From the NCBI RefSeq assembly GCF_005116575.1, contig NZ_SWCN01000002.1, positions 248,001 to 312,000 on the forward strand: a DNA stretch of 64,000 nt, given 5' to 3'. The stretch comes from Desulforhopalus sp. IMCC35007 (GTDB taxonomy: Bacteria; Desulfobacterota; Desulfobulbia; Desulfobulbales; Desulfocapsaceae). The notes below the pieces were generated by a model. That model did no database searches. It worked only from the letters and a program-made list of their open reading frames with translations, and was not told where the DNA came from. This document shows, piece after piece, positions 42,561-50,135 of the stretch. Made by a program: the position numbers and the translations under genes. Position 1 is the first letter of the stretch. Each line of letters starts with the position of its first letter.

Positions 42561-43649
42561 ATGGTTACTACAGCATCTACAGTAAAAAGAGAGTACGAGT
42601 TTGAACCGGATTATGCAATTGCACCCGGGGTTACTTTGCTTGAGTTGGTGGAGTCATTCTCAATGTCTCAGAAAGAATTTGCAATACGAACAGGAATAAC
42701 TGAGCAGAGTCTCAATCGTATATTTAAAGGTGAACAACCAATATCTTATGAGACCTCAAATCGCTTAGAACTGGTTACAGGAGTTCCGGCGAATTATTGG
42801 AATAATCTTGAGTCACAATATAGAGACCAGCTGGCAAAGATTCAGGAAAGAGAACGTCTTTTAGAGAATATTGAGTGGTTAAAGACAATCCCTGTAAGAG
42901 AGTTGATGAACAGAAGCTATATTGATGATGTAAGAGACAAGGTCACGACCCTGAGAAACGTATTGGCGTTCTTTGGAGTAAGTAGTGTCGCAGCTTGGGG
43001 GGATATATGGGCGGTTCCAGCTGTTGCCGCAAGGCGGTCAGAGTGTTTTGAAACTCGTCCTGGACATGCATCAGCCTGGATACGACAAGGTGAGTTGAAG
43101 GCTCAAGATGTTGAGTGTAGTCCTTATGATAAAAAGAAATTTAAGGCAGCTCTGAAGCAGATTCGTTTACTGACCCGAGAGGAGCCTGGAGTGTTTCAGC
43201 CAGAGTTACAAAGATTGTGCGCTGAGGCAGGAGTTGCTGTGGTATTCGTACCAGAAATGAAGAAGGTACCTTGGGGAGGTGCTACAAAGTGGCTTAACCC
43301 AAATAAGGCGATGATTCTTCTTTCATTGAGAGGGAAGGCTGAGGATAAGCTGTGGTTCTCTTTTTTTCATGAAGCAGGGCATGTGCTGCATGATAGTAAG
43401 AAAGATCTGTTGATCAATGATGGAAAGCATGATGACCCAAGAGAGGTTAGAGCGAATGAATTTGCTGCTGATACTCTTATTCCCCCACAACGAAATGAGG
43501 ACGTGAGAGCCCTTCGATCAAAAACTGATGTTTTGACTCTGGCTGCTGATTTAGAGATTTCACCAGGTATCGTTGCCGGACGTTATCAGCATTTGACTCA
43601 AAAGTGGCAGACATTTAACGGTCTCATTAGAAAATTACAGTGGGCGTAA
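42561..43649 (+). CDS. HigA-like antitoxin fused to ImmA/IrrE metallopeptidase
   Basis: The 362-residue protein has an N-terminal XRE helix-turn-helix (about 25-85, S-M-S-Q-K-E-F-A-I-R-T-G-I-T-E-Q-S-L-N-R-I) of the HigA type, a linker helix region (about 85-190), and a C-terminal ImmA/IrrE peptidase domain with H270-E-A-G-H274 and the downstream E-F-A-A-D that supplies the third zinc ligand. The HTH should neutralise the upstream toxin and repress at the palindrome at 42171. The protease part may remove the antitoxin or a repressor under stress, as ImmA does; that is inference. Confidence 0.88.
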   Translation: MVTTASTVKREYEFEPDYAIAPGVTLLELVESFSMSQKEFAIRTGITEQSLNRIFKGEQPISYETSNRLELVTGVPANYWNNLESQYRDQLAKIQERERLLENIEWLKTIPVRELMNRSYIDDVRDKVTTLRNVLAFFGVSSVAAWGDIWAVPAVAARRSECFETRPGHASAWIRQGELKAQDVECSPYDKKKFKAALKQIRLLTREEPGVFQPELQRLCAEAGVAVVFVPEMKKVPWGGATKWLNPNKAMILLSLRGKAEDKLWFSFFHEAGHVLHDSKKDLLINDGKHDDPREVRANEFAADTLIPPQRNEDVRALRSKTDVLTLAADLEISPGIVAGRYQHLTQKWQTFNGLIRKLQWA

Positions 43650-43764
43650 TCAGATGATAAGAGCGCTGATTTAGCTCTGGATTAAAGCGGGTGTTTTTTC
43701 GGGTATTATTGTTGCGTGAACTTTTTTGTATTGATGTAAGTTCCTGAATTATGTGATATAAGTA

Positions 43765-43908
43765 TGGTCAGTTTGATTCCGACCTCCTGCCAAGAAGCCG
43801 CAATCATTAGTTAATCTAATGATTGCGGCTTTGTTGTTTTTGGGCTCCCAATATGCTGTCTTTAGCTCTAAAGCACCTCAAGTATGTTGTTTCGATCTAC
43901 CAGGAATC
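43765..43908 (+). repeat. att-like repeat, copy 3: short tRNA-Leu fragment, terminator, leader
   Basis: TTTGATTCCGACCTCC is the T-arm and acceptor part of tRNA-Leu; the following GGCACCAA is deleted and the sequence joins TGCCAAGAAGCC. Terminator and leader then match copies 1 and 2 nearly base for base up to ATCTACCAGGAATCTAC (ends about 43908). No integrase start follows; the TacT-like gene ends 12 bases later. Confidence 0.85.
43795..43841 (+). terminator. Terminator, third copy
   Basis: Same 16-bp stem as the tRNA-Leu terminator (43795-43810 with 43816-43831) plus TTGTTGTTTTT. It follows the higA-like gene and can serve as its terminator. Confidence 0.88.
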
Positions 43909-43920
43909 TACTGACAGTGA

Positions 43921-44442
43921 TTATAGTTGTTCGATAACATGCATTGGCACAAATAATCGCATCGGATTATTCGTCAAAGAATGGAATGTATCAAAATGAT
44001 TGTAAAAATGAAGAGCATCCTCATCTAGCACATCAAGCACCAGTCCGATGGAAGGAAGTCCCTTTTTTTTAAGGATTGCAGTATGGCGAAGAGCAGTTAC
44101 AAGGGTTTTTGCTCCGAGTCCTCTTTTTTGATAATTTTCGGCTATGGCCAGGCGGGCTAGAAGAGTAACGGGGACGGGGTAAGCAGGGAGATCTTTATGA
44201 TCTACGGGAAGTGTCTCACGAGTGACGGTTGCCACTGCAAGGGTGTAATACGCGGCAACAGGATATTTCTTTTTTCCTTCCCTGTTTTGGTCGAGCAGTA
44301 CCCATGTCTTACTAATACCAAGTTCTGCATTTTTTGCTGCATACCGAATGAGAAAGGCATCCATTTGGGCTTTTCCGCAACGGAAACGTCTTACATCCTG
44401 GTAAGAATAATCGACATCAACGAATTCTGGTTGAAGTGTCAA
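43921..44442 (-). CDS. GNAT acetyltransferase toxin (TacT-like)
   Basis: The 173-residue GNAT protein has the toxin-family N-terminal pattern F-R-C-G-K-A-Q-M-D-A-F-L, the acetyl-CoA loop Q105-K-R-G-L-G-A111 and a candidate catalytic tyrosine Y147 in L-H-F-Y. TacT-type toxins acetylate the amino group of aminoacyl-tRNAs and stop translation. The start is TTG 44442, directly abutting the antitoxin stop codon TAA; no better start is available. Antitoxin first, toxin second is the standard order. Confidence 0.88.
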   Translation of the reverse strand: MTLQPEFVDVDYSYQDVRRFRCGKAQMDAFLIRYAAKNAELGISKTWVLLDQNREGKKKYPVAAYYTLAVATVTRETLPVDHKDLPAYPVPVTLLARLAIAENYQKRGLGAKTLVTALRHTAILKKKGLPSIGLVLDVLDEDALHFYNHFDTFHSLTNNPMRLFVPMHVIEQL

Positions 44443-44721
44443 TTAATACCCCTCATCGTCGAGCTTTTTTGCAGCCTTCAAAAGAGACTTGCCAGGTTTC
44501 AATGTTTGGTCATTACAAACGGAAAGAAAATTGTCAAATTGAGTATTGCTTAATTCTATGGTCGTTTGTTTCGCGAGAATGGATGGTGCGTGCTCCCGAA
44601 TAAGGCCCGTTACAAATTCAGTGAGTGAACTGCAACCCATTGCCGCAGAGGCCCTCTCGGCTAAAATTTTAACCTCAGGACTCACGCGCATTTCTATACG
44701 CTCACGAGCTGTTGTGGCCAT
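44443..44721 (-). CDS. DUF1778 ribbon-helix-helix antitoxin (TacA-like)
   Basis: The 92-residue protein has an N-terminal ribbon-helix-helix (R-I-E-M-R-V-S-P-E-V-K ... A-S-A-A-M-G, about 7-50) and a C-terminal tail that wraps the toxin (L-S-N-T-Q-F-D-N-F-L ... L-L-K-A-A-K-K-L). DUF1778 proteins neutralise adjacent GNAT toxins and repress the shared promoter; a palindromic site lies about 55 bp upstream at 44778. AGGAGG precedes the ATG. Confidence 0.9.
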   Translation of the reverse strand: MATTARERIEMRVSPEVKILAERASAAMGCSSLTEFVTGLIREHAPSILAKQTTIELSNTQFDNFLSVCNDQTLKPGKSLLKAAKKLDDEGY

Positions 44722-44777
44722 GACTACCTCCTCTTAAAATATTCCGGCTATGTAACTCTTTGTAAGAGTATAACACA

Positions 44778-44797
44778 TGTACGGCAATATGCCGCAC
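44778..44797 (-). promoter_or_regulatory. Candidate operator of the TacA/TacT-like operon
   Basis: TGTACGGCAATATGCCGCACA (44778-44797 region) is a near-perfect palindrome (GTaCGGCA-ATA-TGCCGcAC), flanked by ATGTAC repeats (about 44777 and 44804). It lies in the promoter region of the antitoxin gene, as expected for cooperative ribbon-helix-helix binding. Confidence 0.55.
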
Positions 44798-44907
44798 AAA
44801 AATATGTACACCATGATTACCTGAAAACAAGATCTGCAAAAGCCAAGGGCTGTTCGTTGACTTTTAAAAAGAAAAAGATCTAACGAATAAAGGCGATAAT
44901 TGTATCG

Positions 44908-44936
44908 ATGCCGGTTTTATTCCGACCTCTGCAGCT
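44908..44936 (+). repeat. Degenerate fourth tRNA-Leu 3' fragment (possible outer attR)
   Basis: TGCCGGTTTTATTCCGACCT aligns with the T arm of tRNA-Leu (TGTCGGTTCGATTCCGACCT) with three mismatches, then CTGCAG in place of CCGGCA. The terminator and leader do not follow. It probably marks the right border of the oldest insertion. Confidence 0.55.
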
Positions 44937-45122
44937 ACATGAAAAGGGTGCAGCCATTGGACGAGGTTAGCGCTTTTTTATGTTTTTTCATAATAGGTTA
45001 TGGTGTAGTATTTCGAAATTCAAGAGAGAATACTTAATGCAATAATGATAAGTAATGTAAAAGAAATCTGATATTTTTCCTCGTTATCGATTGGACGCGT
45101 AAACTCAAATGAGAAACCAGCC

Positions 45123-45308
45123 ATGAGCTACAACGAGCAGGAAACCGAATATAGTCTCACCAAACCGCTCTTGCATCAAATAGGAAATGATAATCCGCAA
45201 GGCATTAAATTTGAGATTCCAGCACCCGTCGAACCAACCGGACCTTAGTGCCGTCGCTGCAAAAGTAAAATGCAACAGATCGAAAAGGGACGTGGGGAAA
45301 AAGGGTAA
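45123..45308 (+). pseudogene. Small ORF interrupted by an in-frame amber codon
   Basis: ATG 45123 opens a 41-codon frame (M-S-Y-N-E-Q-E-T-E-Y-S-L ... P-V-E-P-T-G-P) that ends with TAG at 45246-45248. The same frame continues for 19 codons, C-R-R-C-K-S-K-M-Q-Q-I-E-K-G, to TAA at 45306, four bases before the SWIM gene. The C-x-x-C and the basic tail look like part of a real protein, so the gene may have been inactivated by one nonsense mutation. The first 20 residues recall the start of HsdR-type proteins (N-E-x-E-T), but this is weak. I do not recognise the family. Confidence 0.4.
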
Positions 45309-45311
45309 TGA

Positions 45312-47243
45312 ATGATGAAGACGATAAAAAAGATATTCAAAGATCTCACCTTTGAGACGTTACGGGAATGGGCGGGTGACAGGATCTATCAACGTGGTGA
45401 GAGTTATGTTGACCTGGTGTCGCAACTCTCGCGCACCTCAGAAGGTGCTGTGGCGGCCTGGGTTGCCGGGACTGATGATTACGCGACCACGATTAAGCGT
45501 GATGAGCAGGGCAATCTGGAGGCTTTTTGCACTTGTCCCTATAGTGGCTATGGTCCCTGCAAACATGTGGTTGCCGTTCTGCTGGTGGCGGCAAAAAAGA
45601 TCAAACAAAAGCAGGATCTCCCCCTGCTTGATCCGGAGGACGATCTCTACCTGGAGCTCTGGGATGGTGAAGAAGATGATTTTGTTGCCGAGGATTTTGA
45701 GGATATTAGCGAGCAAAAGGCCGCACGCGATAATGCCCGGGAAAAGCTCACTAACCTTCTTGCTGGAAAGGGACTGGAGGAACTGCAGGAGTTGCTTATC
45801 TCACTGGCTCTTGATTTTCCTGAGGTTGCTCGCCGGATACGTGAAGCGGAGCAATTGGCAACGGGGCAGGTTAGTGCAATAGTTCGGAGTTTGCGCAGGG
45901 AGATAAGGGAACTGACGTCGGAGGATGCCTGGTATGATTCGTGGAAAGGAGAGGGTAGTCTCCCGGATTATGATCATCTGGAACAGCAGTTGCGGGCGCT
46001 GGTGGATCAAGGGCATGGGGATGCGGTATTGGAGCTTGGGGAAGAGCTCTGGAAGCGCGGCATAGAACAGGTGGCAGACTCTCATGATGATGGCGAGACT
46101 GCCATGGCGATTTCGGATTGTATGGAGGTCGTTTTAGAGGCGCTACCCTATACGCGTTTGACATTGTCCCAACAACTGCTCTGGCTGATCGATCGTGAGC
46201 TGGAAGATGAGTACAGTATGTTTCCGGAGGAGGAAGGAATTTTTGATGATCCTCAATATACGGAACAACAATGGGATGAGGCCGTAGGTGTTCTTCGCGA
46301 GCGACTTCTACAGAAGCCATCTCCGAAGAGGGATGCGTTTTCAGCAAGATACCAGCGTAAGCAGTTACTGGATTGGTTGGTAACCGCCTATACACGAAGC
46401 GGAAGGTCGGAGGAGGTTATCCCCTTACTGGAGCAGGAGGTGGAGAACTGTGAGAATTATCAACAACTGGTCGATACTCTGATAGCGGCTGGCGACCCCG
46501 GCCGTGCACGTTACTGGTGCATCCGGGGATTTGAGAAAACTCAGCAGGAAAAGTCAGGGATAGCGGCTGCATTGCAGGGGCGTTTGCGACTGCTGGCCGA
46601 GGAGGAGGGTCGGTTCGATCTGGTTTGCGCCTATCGGGCCGAGGATTTTTTTGAGACCCCATCGGAGAAGACCTTTACCGAATTGCGTCAGGCTGCTGAG
46701 CGGATAGAAATATGGCCGGCGGTGCGTAAAGCGACGCTTCATTATCTGCAGACGGGGCAACGTCCGGACCATGAGGGCGCGAATATGAGTGACTGGCCAG
46801 TCGTCGAGCCGGAGGTTAAGGCGAAACATTCCAGGAAAAAATTTGGACGTGAGAGCTTTCCTGATTGGAATATGTTACTGGAAATCGCCCTTTTGGAGGA
46901 GCGGCTTGAAGAGGCAATTGCGATTTACCAGGAGTCACCGAAAAAAACGTGGTGGAGCTGGGGGATTGACGAGAGGTTAGCGGCGGCTGTCACCACCAGC
47001 CATCCGGATGTTGCCTTACGAATCTGGAAGACTATAGCCGATGACCTGATCGCCCAGGTCAAACCGAGCGCTTACAAGGACGCTGCAAAATATCTGCGCC
47101 GAATGCGTACAATCTATGAAGATACAGGGCGGGTGGCAGATTGGTTGGGGGTTGTAAAAGACCTGCGAAAAAACCATAATCGCAAGCGGCGACTCATGGA
47201 GGTCCTGGACCGGCTGGAAGCCAACCAGCGACTGATCGATTAG
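45312..47243 (+). CDS. SWIM zinc-finger protein
   Basis: The 643-residue protein has a SWIM zinc finger near its N-terminus: C73-T-C75-P-Y-S-G-Y-G-P-C83-K-H85 (C-x-C-x7-C-x-H), preceded by the usual Y-x-R-G-E-S-Y segment. The rest (about 150-640) is helical, rich in W, E, L and R, and looks like TPR-like solenoid repeats (for example G-D-P-G-R-A-R-Y-W near 395). SWIM domains bind DNA or proteins, and bacterial members often sit beside SNF2-type helicases; none is present here. Two ATGs (45312, 45315) are possible. It ends in a terminator. Confidence 0.82.
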   Translation: MMKTIKKIFKDLTFETLREWAGDRIYQRGESYVDLVSQLSRTSEGAVAAWVAGTDDYATTIKRDEQGNLEAFCTCPYSGYGPCKHVVAVLLVAAKKIKQKQDLPLLDPEDDLYLELWDGEEDDFVAEDFEDISEQKAARDNAREKLTNLLAGKGLEELQELLISLALDFPEVARRIREAEQLATGQVSAIVRSLRREIRELTSEDAWYDSWKGEGSLPDYDHLEQQLRALVDQGHGDAVLELGEELWKRGIEQVADSHDDGETAMAISDCMEVVLEALPYTRLTLSQQLLWLIDRELEDEYSMFPEEEGIFDDPQYTEQQWDEAVGVLRERLLQKPSPKRDAFSARYQRKQLLDWLVTAYTRSGRSEEVIPLLEQEVENCENYQQLVDTLIAAGDPGRARYWCIRGFEKTQQEKSGIAAALQGRLRLLAEEEGRFDLVCAYRAEDFFETPSEKTFTELRQAAERIEIWPAVRKATLHYLQTGQRPDHEGANMSDWPVVEPEVKAKHSRKKFGRESFPDWNMLLEIALLEERLEEAIAIYQESPKKTWWSWGIDERLAAAVTTSHPDVALRIWKTIADDLIAQVKPSAYKDAAKYLRRMRTIYEDTGRVADWLGVVKDLRKNHNRKRRLMEVLDRLEANQRLID

Positions 47244-47261
47244 TGCTACTCGATTTTTTTT
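47235..47261 (+). terminator. Terminator overlapping the SWIM gene stop codon
   Basis: ATCGA (47235-47239) pairs with TCGAT (47250-47254) and TAG with CTA inside it, followed by an unbroken run of Ts (47254-47261). The stem is short but the T tract is excellent. Confidence 0.55.
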
Positions 47262-47286
47262 ACTGGAGCTGGTCTTTCATCTACGT

Positions 47287-48273
47287 TTATTGGTTTTTCT
47301 CCAGAGATTTTCTTTGATTTTTTGCCATAAATTCTCTCACTGCAGCCTCCGAGCACATCCCGCTTCTTGCACCCAGTTTAATGGTATTTAGTGCACCGCA
47401 ACCATTTGCAAAAGCACCGACTTCCTGCATATCCCAGCCCCGCATATAGCCATAGATCATTCCAGCATGGAAGGCGTCGCCGGAGCCTGTTCCGTCGATT
47501 GGCTCAATAGCGTAAGCAGGGCTTTGGAACGCTTCTTTTTCTGTTGCAATAAAGCAGCCCTCAGCCCCATGGGAGATGGCAATATTGGCGACACCATATT
47601 TTTCTCGCAACGAGACTGCCATTTCAAGAGGGTTTTCTTTACTGGTGAGATCTTTTGCCCCGCCAATACAGGGGATAAAGAGGTCACACAGTGAGATCAT
47701 CTCTTCCAGTTCGTCCATCGTGGCCAGGTGAAGGGTATCGACAAAGTCCGAGGCCGGAATGTCTAAATCAAAAGAGATAAGAACTCCAGCGGCTTTGGCC
47801 ATTTTTACCGCTTCAAGCATGGGTTTCAGGCGCATTTCAGACCCTTCAACATGAAGGAGACGACACGATGTAATATAGCTTGCGGCTGACGTAATAAATG
47901 CTTCATCGACCTCGGTCAGGACATTTGGAAACAGCACGATCGATCTTTCTCCCTTTGCGTCGACCACAATCCAGGTACACGCGGTATGCTTGCCTGGCAT
48001 AATTTTGCAGTGACTTAGATCAATGTGGTCATGAGCACAGGACTCCTGAATCATTGTGGCAAAGTTATCATCACCGAGTTTGCCCAGATAACCGGTTTTT
48101 AAACCAAGTCTAGAGAGACCGGTCAAGGTGTTGCCCATAACGCCACCATCAAAAAGGCTATATTTTTCAGGCGGACAGACAACTTTTGCATCCGCATCAG
48201 GGATGCGATAGAGCTGGATGACCTGATCGATTGCATTTGTGCCTATACCGATAACATCTCTATTGGAAGCCAT
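47287..48273 (-). CDS. PfkB-family carbohydrate/nucleoside kinase
   Basis: The 328-residue protein has the N-terminal PfkB pattern (G-I-G-T-N-A-I-D, then G-G-V-M-G-N near residue 42) and the C-terminal signature D-G-T-G-S-G-D-A-F-H-A-G with the catalytic aspartate. The family phosphorylates sugars, nucleosides or their derivatives in the cytosol; the substrate is not evident. AAGGAG lies 6 bases before ATG 48273, which is preferred to an upstream in-frame start at 48300. It is a single-gene unit, convergent with the SWIM gene. Confidence 0.87.
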   Translation of the reverse strand: MASNRDVIGIGTNAIDQVIQLYRIPDADAKVVCPPEKYSLFDGGVMGNTLTGLSRLGLKTGYLGKLGDDNFATMIQESCAHDHIDLSHCKIMPGKHTACTWIVVDAKGERSIVLFPNVLTEVDEAFITSAASYITSCRLLHVEGSEMRLKPMLEAVKMAKAAGVLISFDLDIPASDFVDTLHLATMDELEEMISLCDLFIPCIGGAKDLTSKENPLEMAVSLREKYGVANIAISHGAEGCFIATEKEAFQSPAYAIEPIDGTGSGDAFHAGMIYGYMRGWDMQEVGAFANGCGALNTIKLGARSGMCSEAAVREFMAKNQRKSLEKNQ

Positions 48274-48647
48274 GGTCGTCTCCTTGATGGGCAGTTTCAA
48301 TCCTTTGGTACAACGTGATTTATGGGCAAGGCGGTGCGCTATTATTAGGCCCGGCTTTTCTCAGAAAAATCCTGGCCCACAATAAATAGAGAGCCGGAAA
48401 GATAATACATTTACCGCAATGAGTGCATTCTGACAATATCCTGATCAAAATGAAAGCCACATTACAGTGTGTTCATGCCAGAAAGTGTTACAACCGATAT
48501 AAGAGGCAAAGAGATAGGATACTGACGCTGCGTTAAAAATGGGATATGCTGCACCGAGCCATACCGTAAACGAACGGAGAGAATGGGCGGAAGGCTGGGA
48601 AAATTACTCGCACAGGTGGCTGGGGGCGTCAAGAAGTCAAGATATTG
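48274..48647. other. Divergent region between the PfkB kinase and EamA transporter genes
   Basis: Expected to hold both promoters. I see no ORF with a ribosome-binding site, no strong hairpin with a T tract and no sigma-54 site; GC-N10-CC occurs at about 48336 but the flanking bases do not fit. Confidence 0.4.
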
Positions 48648-49508
48648 ATGAATACACAACTCTTTACAATAATTGTAGCCACGGGTTTTGCCCTGGTTGC
48701 TTTTGCTGCAAATTCGGTGCTCTGCCGTCTGGCATTGGGTAATGGGGCTATTGATCCAGCAGCCTTCACGGTGCTGCGTCTGCTCTCAGGCGGCCTTGTT
48801 CTCTTTATCATTTCAGGCTGCCTGCGGCCGGGAAAGGTATCTTCCAGGGGGAGCTGGAGTGGTGGCTCGATGCTGTTTCTGTATGCTTCATCTTTTTCCT
48901 ATGCCTATGTTTCCCTCGACACCGGTACTGGGGCACTCATCCTGTTTGGCGCTGTGCAGATCACTATGATTGGGGTCGCTCTCATGACTGGAACCCGTTT
49001 GCGTACTACCGAGTGGCTGGGGCTTATCCTTGCCTTTATCGGTTTGGTGTATCTTATTCTGCCGGGGGTTACGACGCCCACAGCCATTGGCTTTGGCCTT
49101 ATGGCGCTTGCTGGAATGGCGTGGGGGATCTACACCTTACAGGGAAGAAATTCTCAGAACCCGCTAAGCGATACCGCATATAATTTCATAAGAACGATTC
49201 CGTTTGTCGTATTGCTTACCCTGTTTTCAATAAAGGGTATGTATCACACCCCAGCAGGTATCGGTTTGGCACTACTCTCGGGCGGGATTACCTCAGCAAT
49301 AGGGTATACGATATGGTACATGGCACTTGGTAACCTGTCGGCGATACAGGCAGGTGTTTTGCAACTATCAGTACCGGTCATTGCGGCCCTTGGAGGTGTT
49401 GTCTTTGTCGGGGAGGCGATTACCCTGCGGCTTGCAATTTCAGCTGCAATGGTTCTTGGTGGTATATTGATTGTGATTTTAGGCAGATACTCTTTAGCTT
49501 CCAGGTAA
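48648..49508 (+). CDS. EamA/DMT-superfamily transporter
   Basis: The 286-residue protein has ten hydrophobic helices in two EamA repeats (about 5-135 and 145-280), with R-L-L-S-G-G in the first and the I-Q-A-G-V-L-Q-L-S-V-P-V segment in the second. Family members export metabolites or amino acids across the inner membrane. ATG 48648 directly follows an in-frame TTG; the ribosome-binding site is weak. The substrate is unknown. Confidence 0.83.
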   Translation: MNTQLFTIIVATGFALVAFAANSVLCRLALGNGAIDPAAFTVLRLLSGGLVLFIISGCLRPGKVSSRGSWSGGSMLFLYASSFSYAYVSLDTGTGALILFGAVQITMIGVALMTGTRLRTTEWLGLILAFIGLVYLILPGVTTPTAIGFGLMALAGMAWGIYTLQGRNSQNPLSDTAYNFIRTIPFVVLLTLFSIKGMYHTPAGIGLALLSGGITSAIGYTIWYMALGNLSAIQAGVLQLSVPVIAALGGVVFVGEAITLRLAISAAMVLGGILIVILGRYSLASR

Positions 49509-49596
49509 CTTCAGTTATAAAAAGGTTCTTTGACTCAACGCCCAGTTTTTTGGATAGAAATACAGCCTGGGTATTTACAGGTAAAGGATATGGACT

Positions 49597-50055
49597 ATGG
49601 ATAAACAAAGCCGTGTTGCTGTAATAAGTTGTCTGCTCTGTCTTTTGATTTCGGGATGTACGGGGACCGGTCCTGAGCTTGGTGTGGTGGGTGGGATATT
49701 GACACCCTGTCCGCCAAGGCCAAACTGTGTAAACAGTCAGGCCACCGATGAAGATCATATGATTTTGCCGTTTCGTTATGCAGGGACAGAGCAGGAGGCA
49801 AGGGGGCGTCTTTTGCAGGTTCTGGAATCAGAAGATCGAGCAAAGGTCATCGCTGCAAATGATAACTATGTGCGGGCTGAATTTACATCTCCTCTGTTTC
49901 GATTTGTCGATGATGTTGAGTTTTATATTTATACAACATCAGCCGGTGAGACCGTAATAGATGTCAGGTCCGCTTCACGTCTGGGGTATTCCGATCTTGG
50001 TGCGAACCGTAAACGCATTGAGCGGCTGCACAGTAAATGTATCCTTGGTCAGTGA
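49597..50055 (+). CDS. DUF1499 lipoprotein
   Basis: The 152-residue protein has a signal peptide with lipobox (L-L-I-S-G-C, about residue 21) and a DUF1499 domain: C-P-x-R-P-N-C-V-N-S-Q, then Y-V-R-A-E-F-T-S-P-L-F-R-F-V-D-D-V-E-F and the D-V-R-S-A-S-R-L-G-Y-S-D-L-G-A-N-R-K-R-I motif near the end. All family landmarks are present; the function of the family is unknown. It is convergent with the sensor kinase gene. Confidence 0.88.
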   Translation: MDKQSRVAVISCLLCLLISGCTGTGPELGVVGGILTPCPPRPNCVNSQATDEDHMILPFRYAGTEQEARGRLLQVLESEDRAKVIAANDNYVRAEFTSPLFRFVDDVEFYIYTTSAGETVIDVRSASRLGYSDLGANRKRIERLHSKCILGQ

Positions 50056-50135
50056 ACAGAGACAAGAAAATCGGTTGTGGGTGACTTCTTTTTCTATCAC
50101 AGATCTCAGCCAGCATGTTTTGTGAAATGTGCGGC

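Larger units (their letters stand above)
44722..45122. other. Right end of the accessory region
   Basis: Besides the TacA operator and promoter region, it contains a degenerate tRNA-Leu fragment at about 44908-44936. The remainder (44940-45122) is AT-rich and shows no gene or strong structure. Confidence 0.5.

Noticed and set aside
45246-45248. Amber codon read as pyrrolysine
   Set aside because: There is no sign of pyl genes in the window and the ORF is not a methylamine methyltransferase. A nonsense mutation is the simpler explanation.
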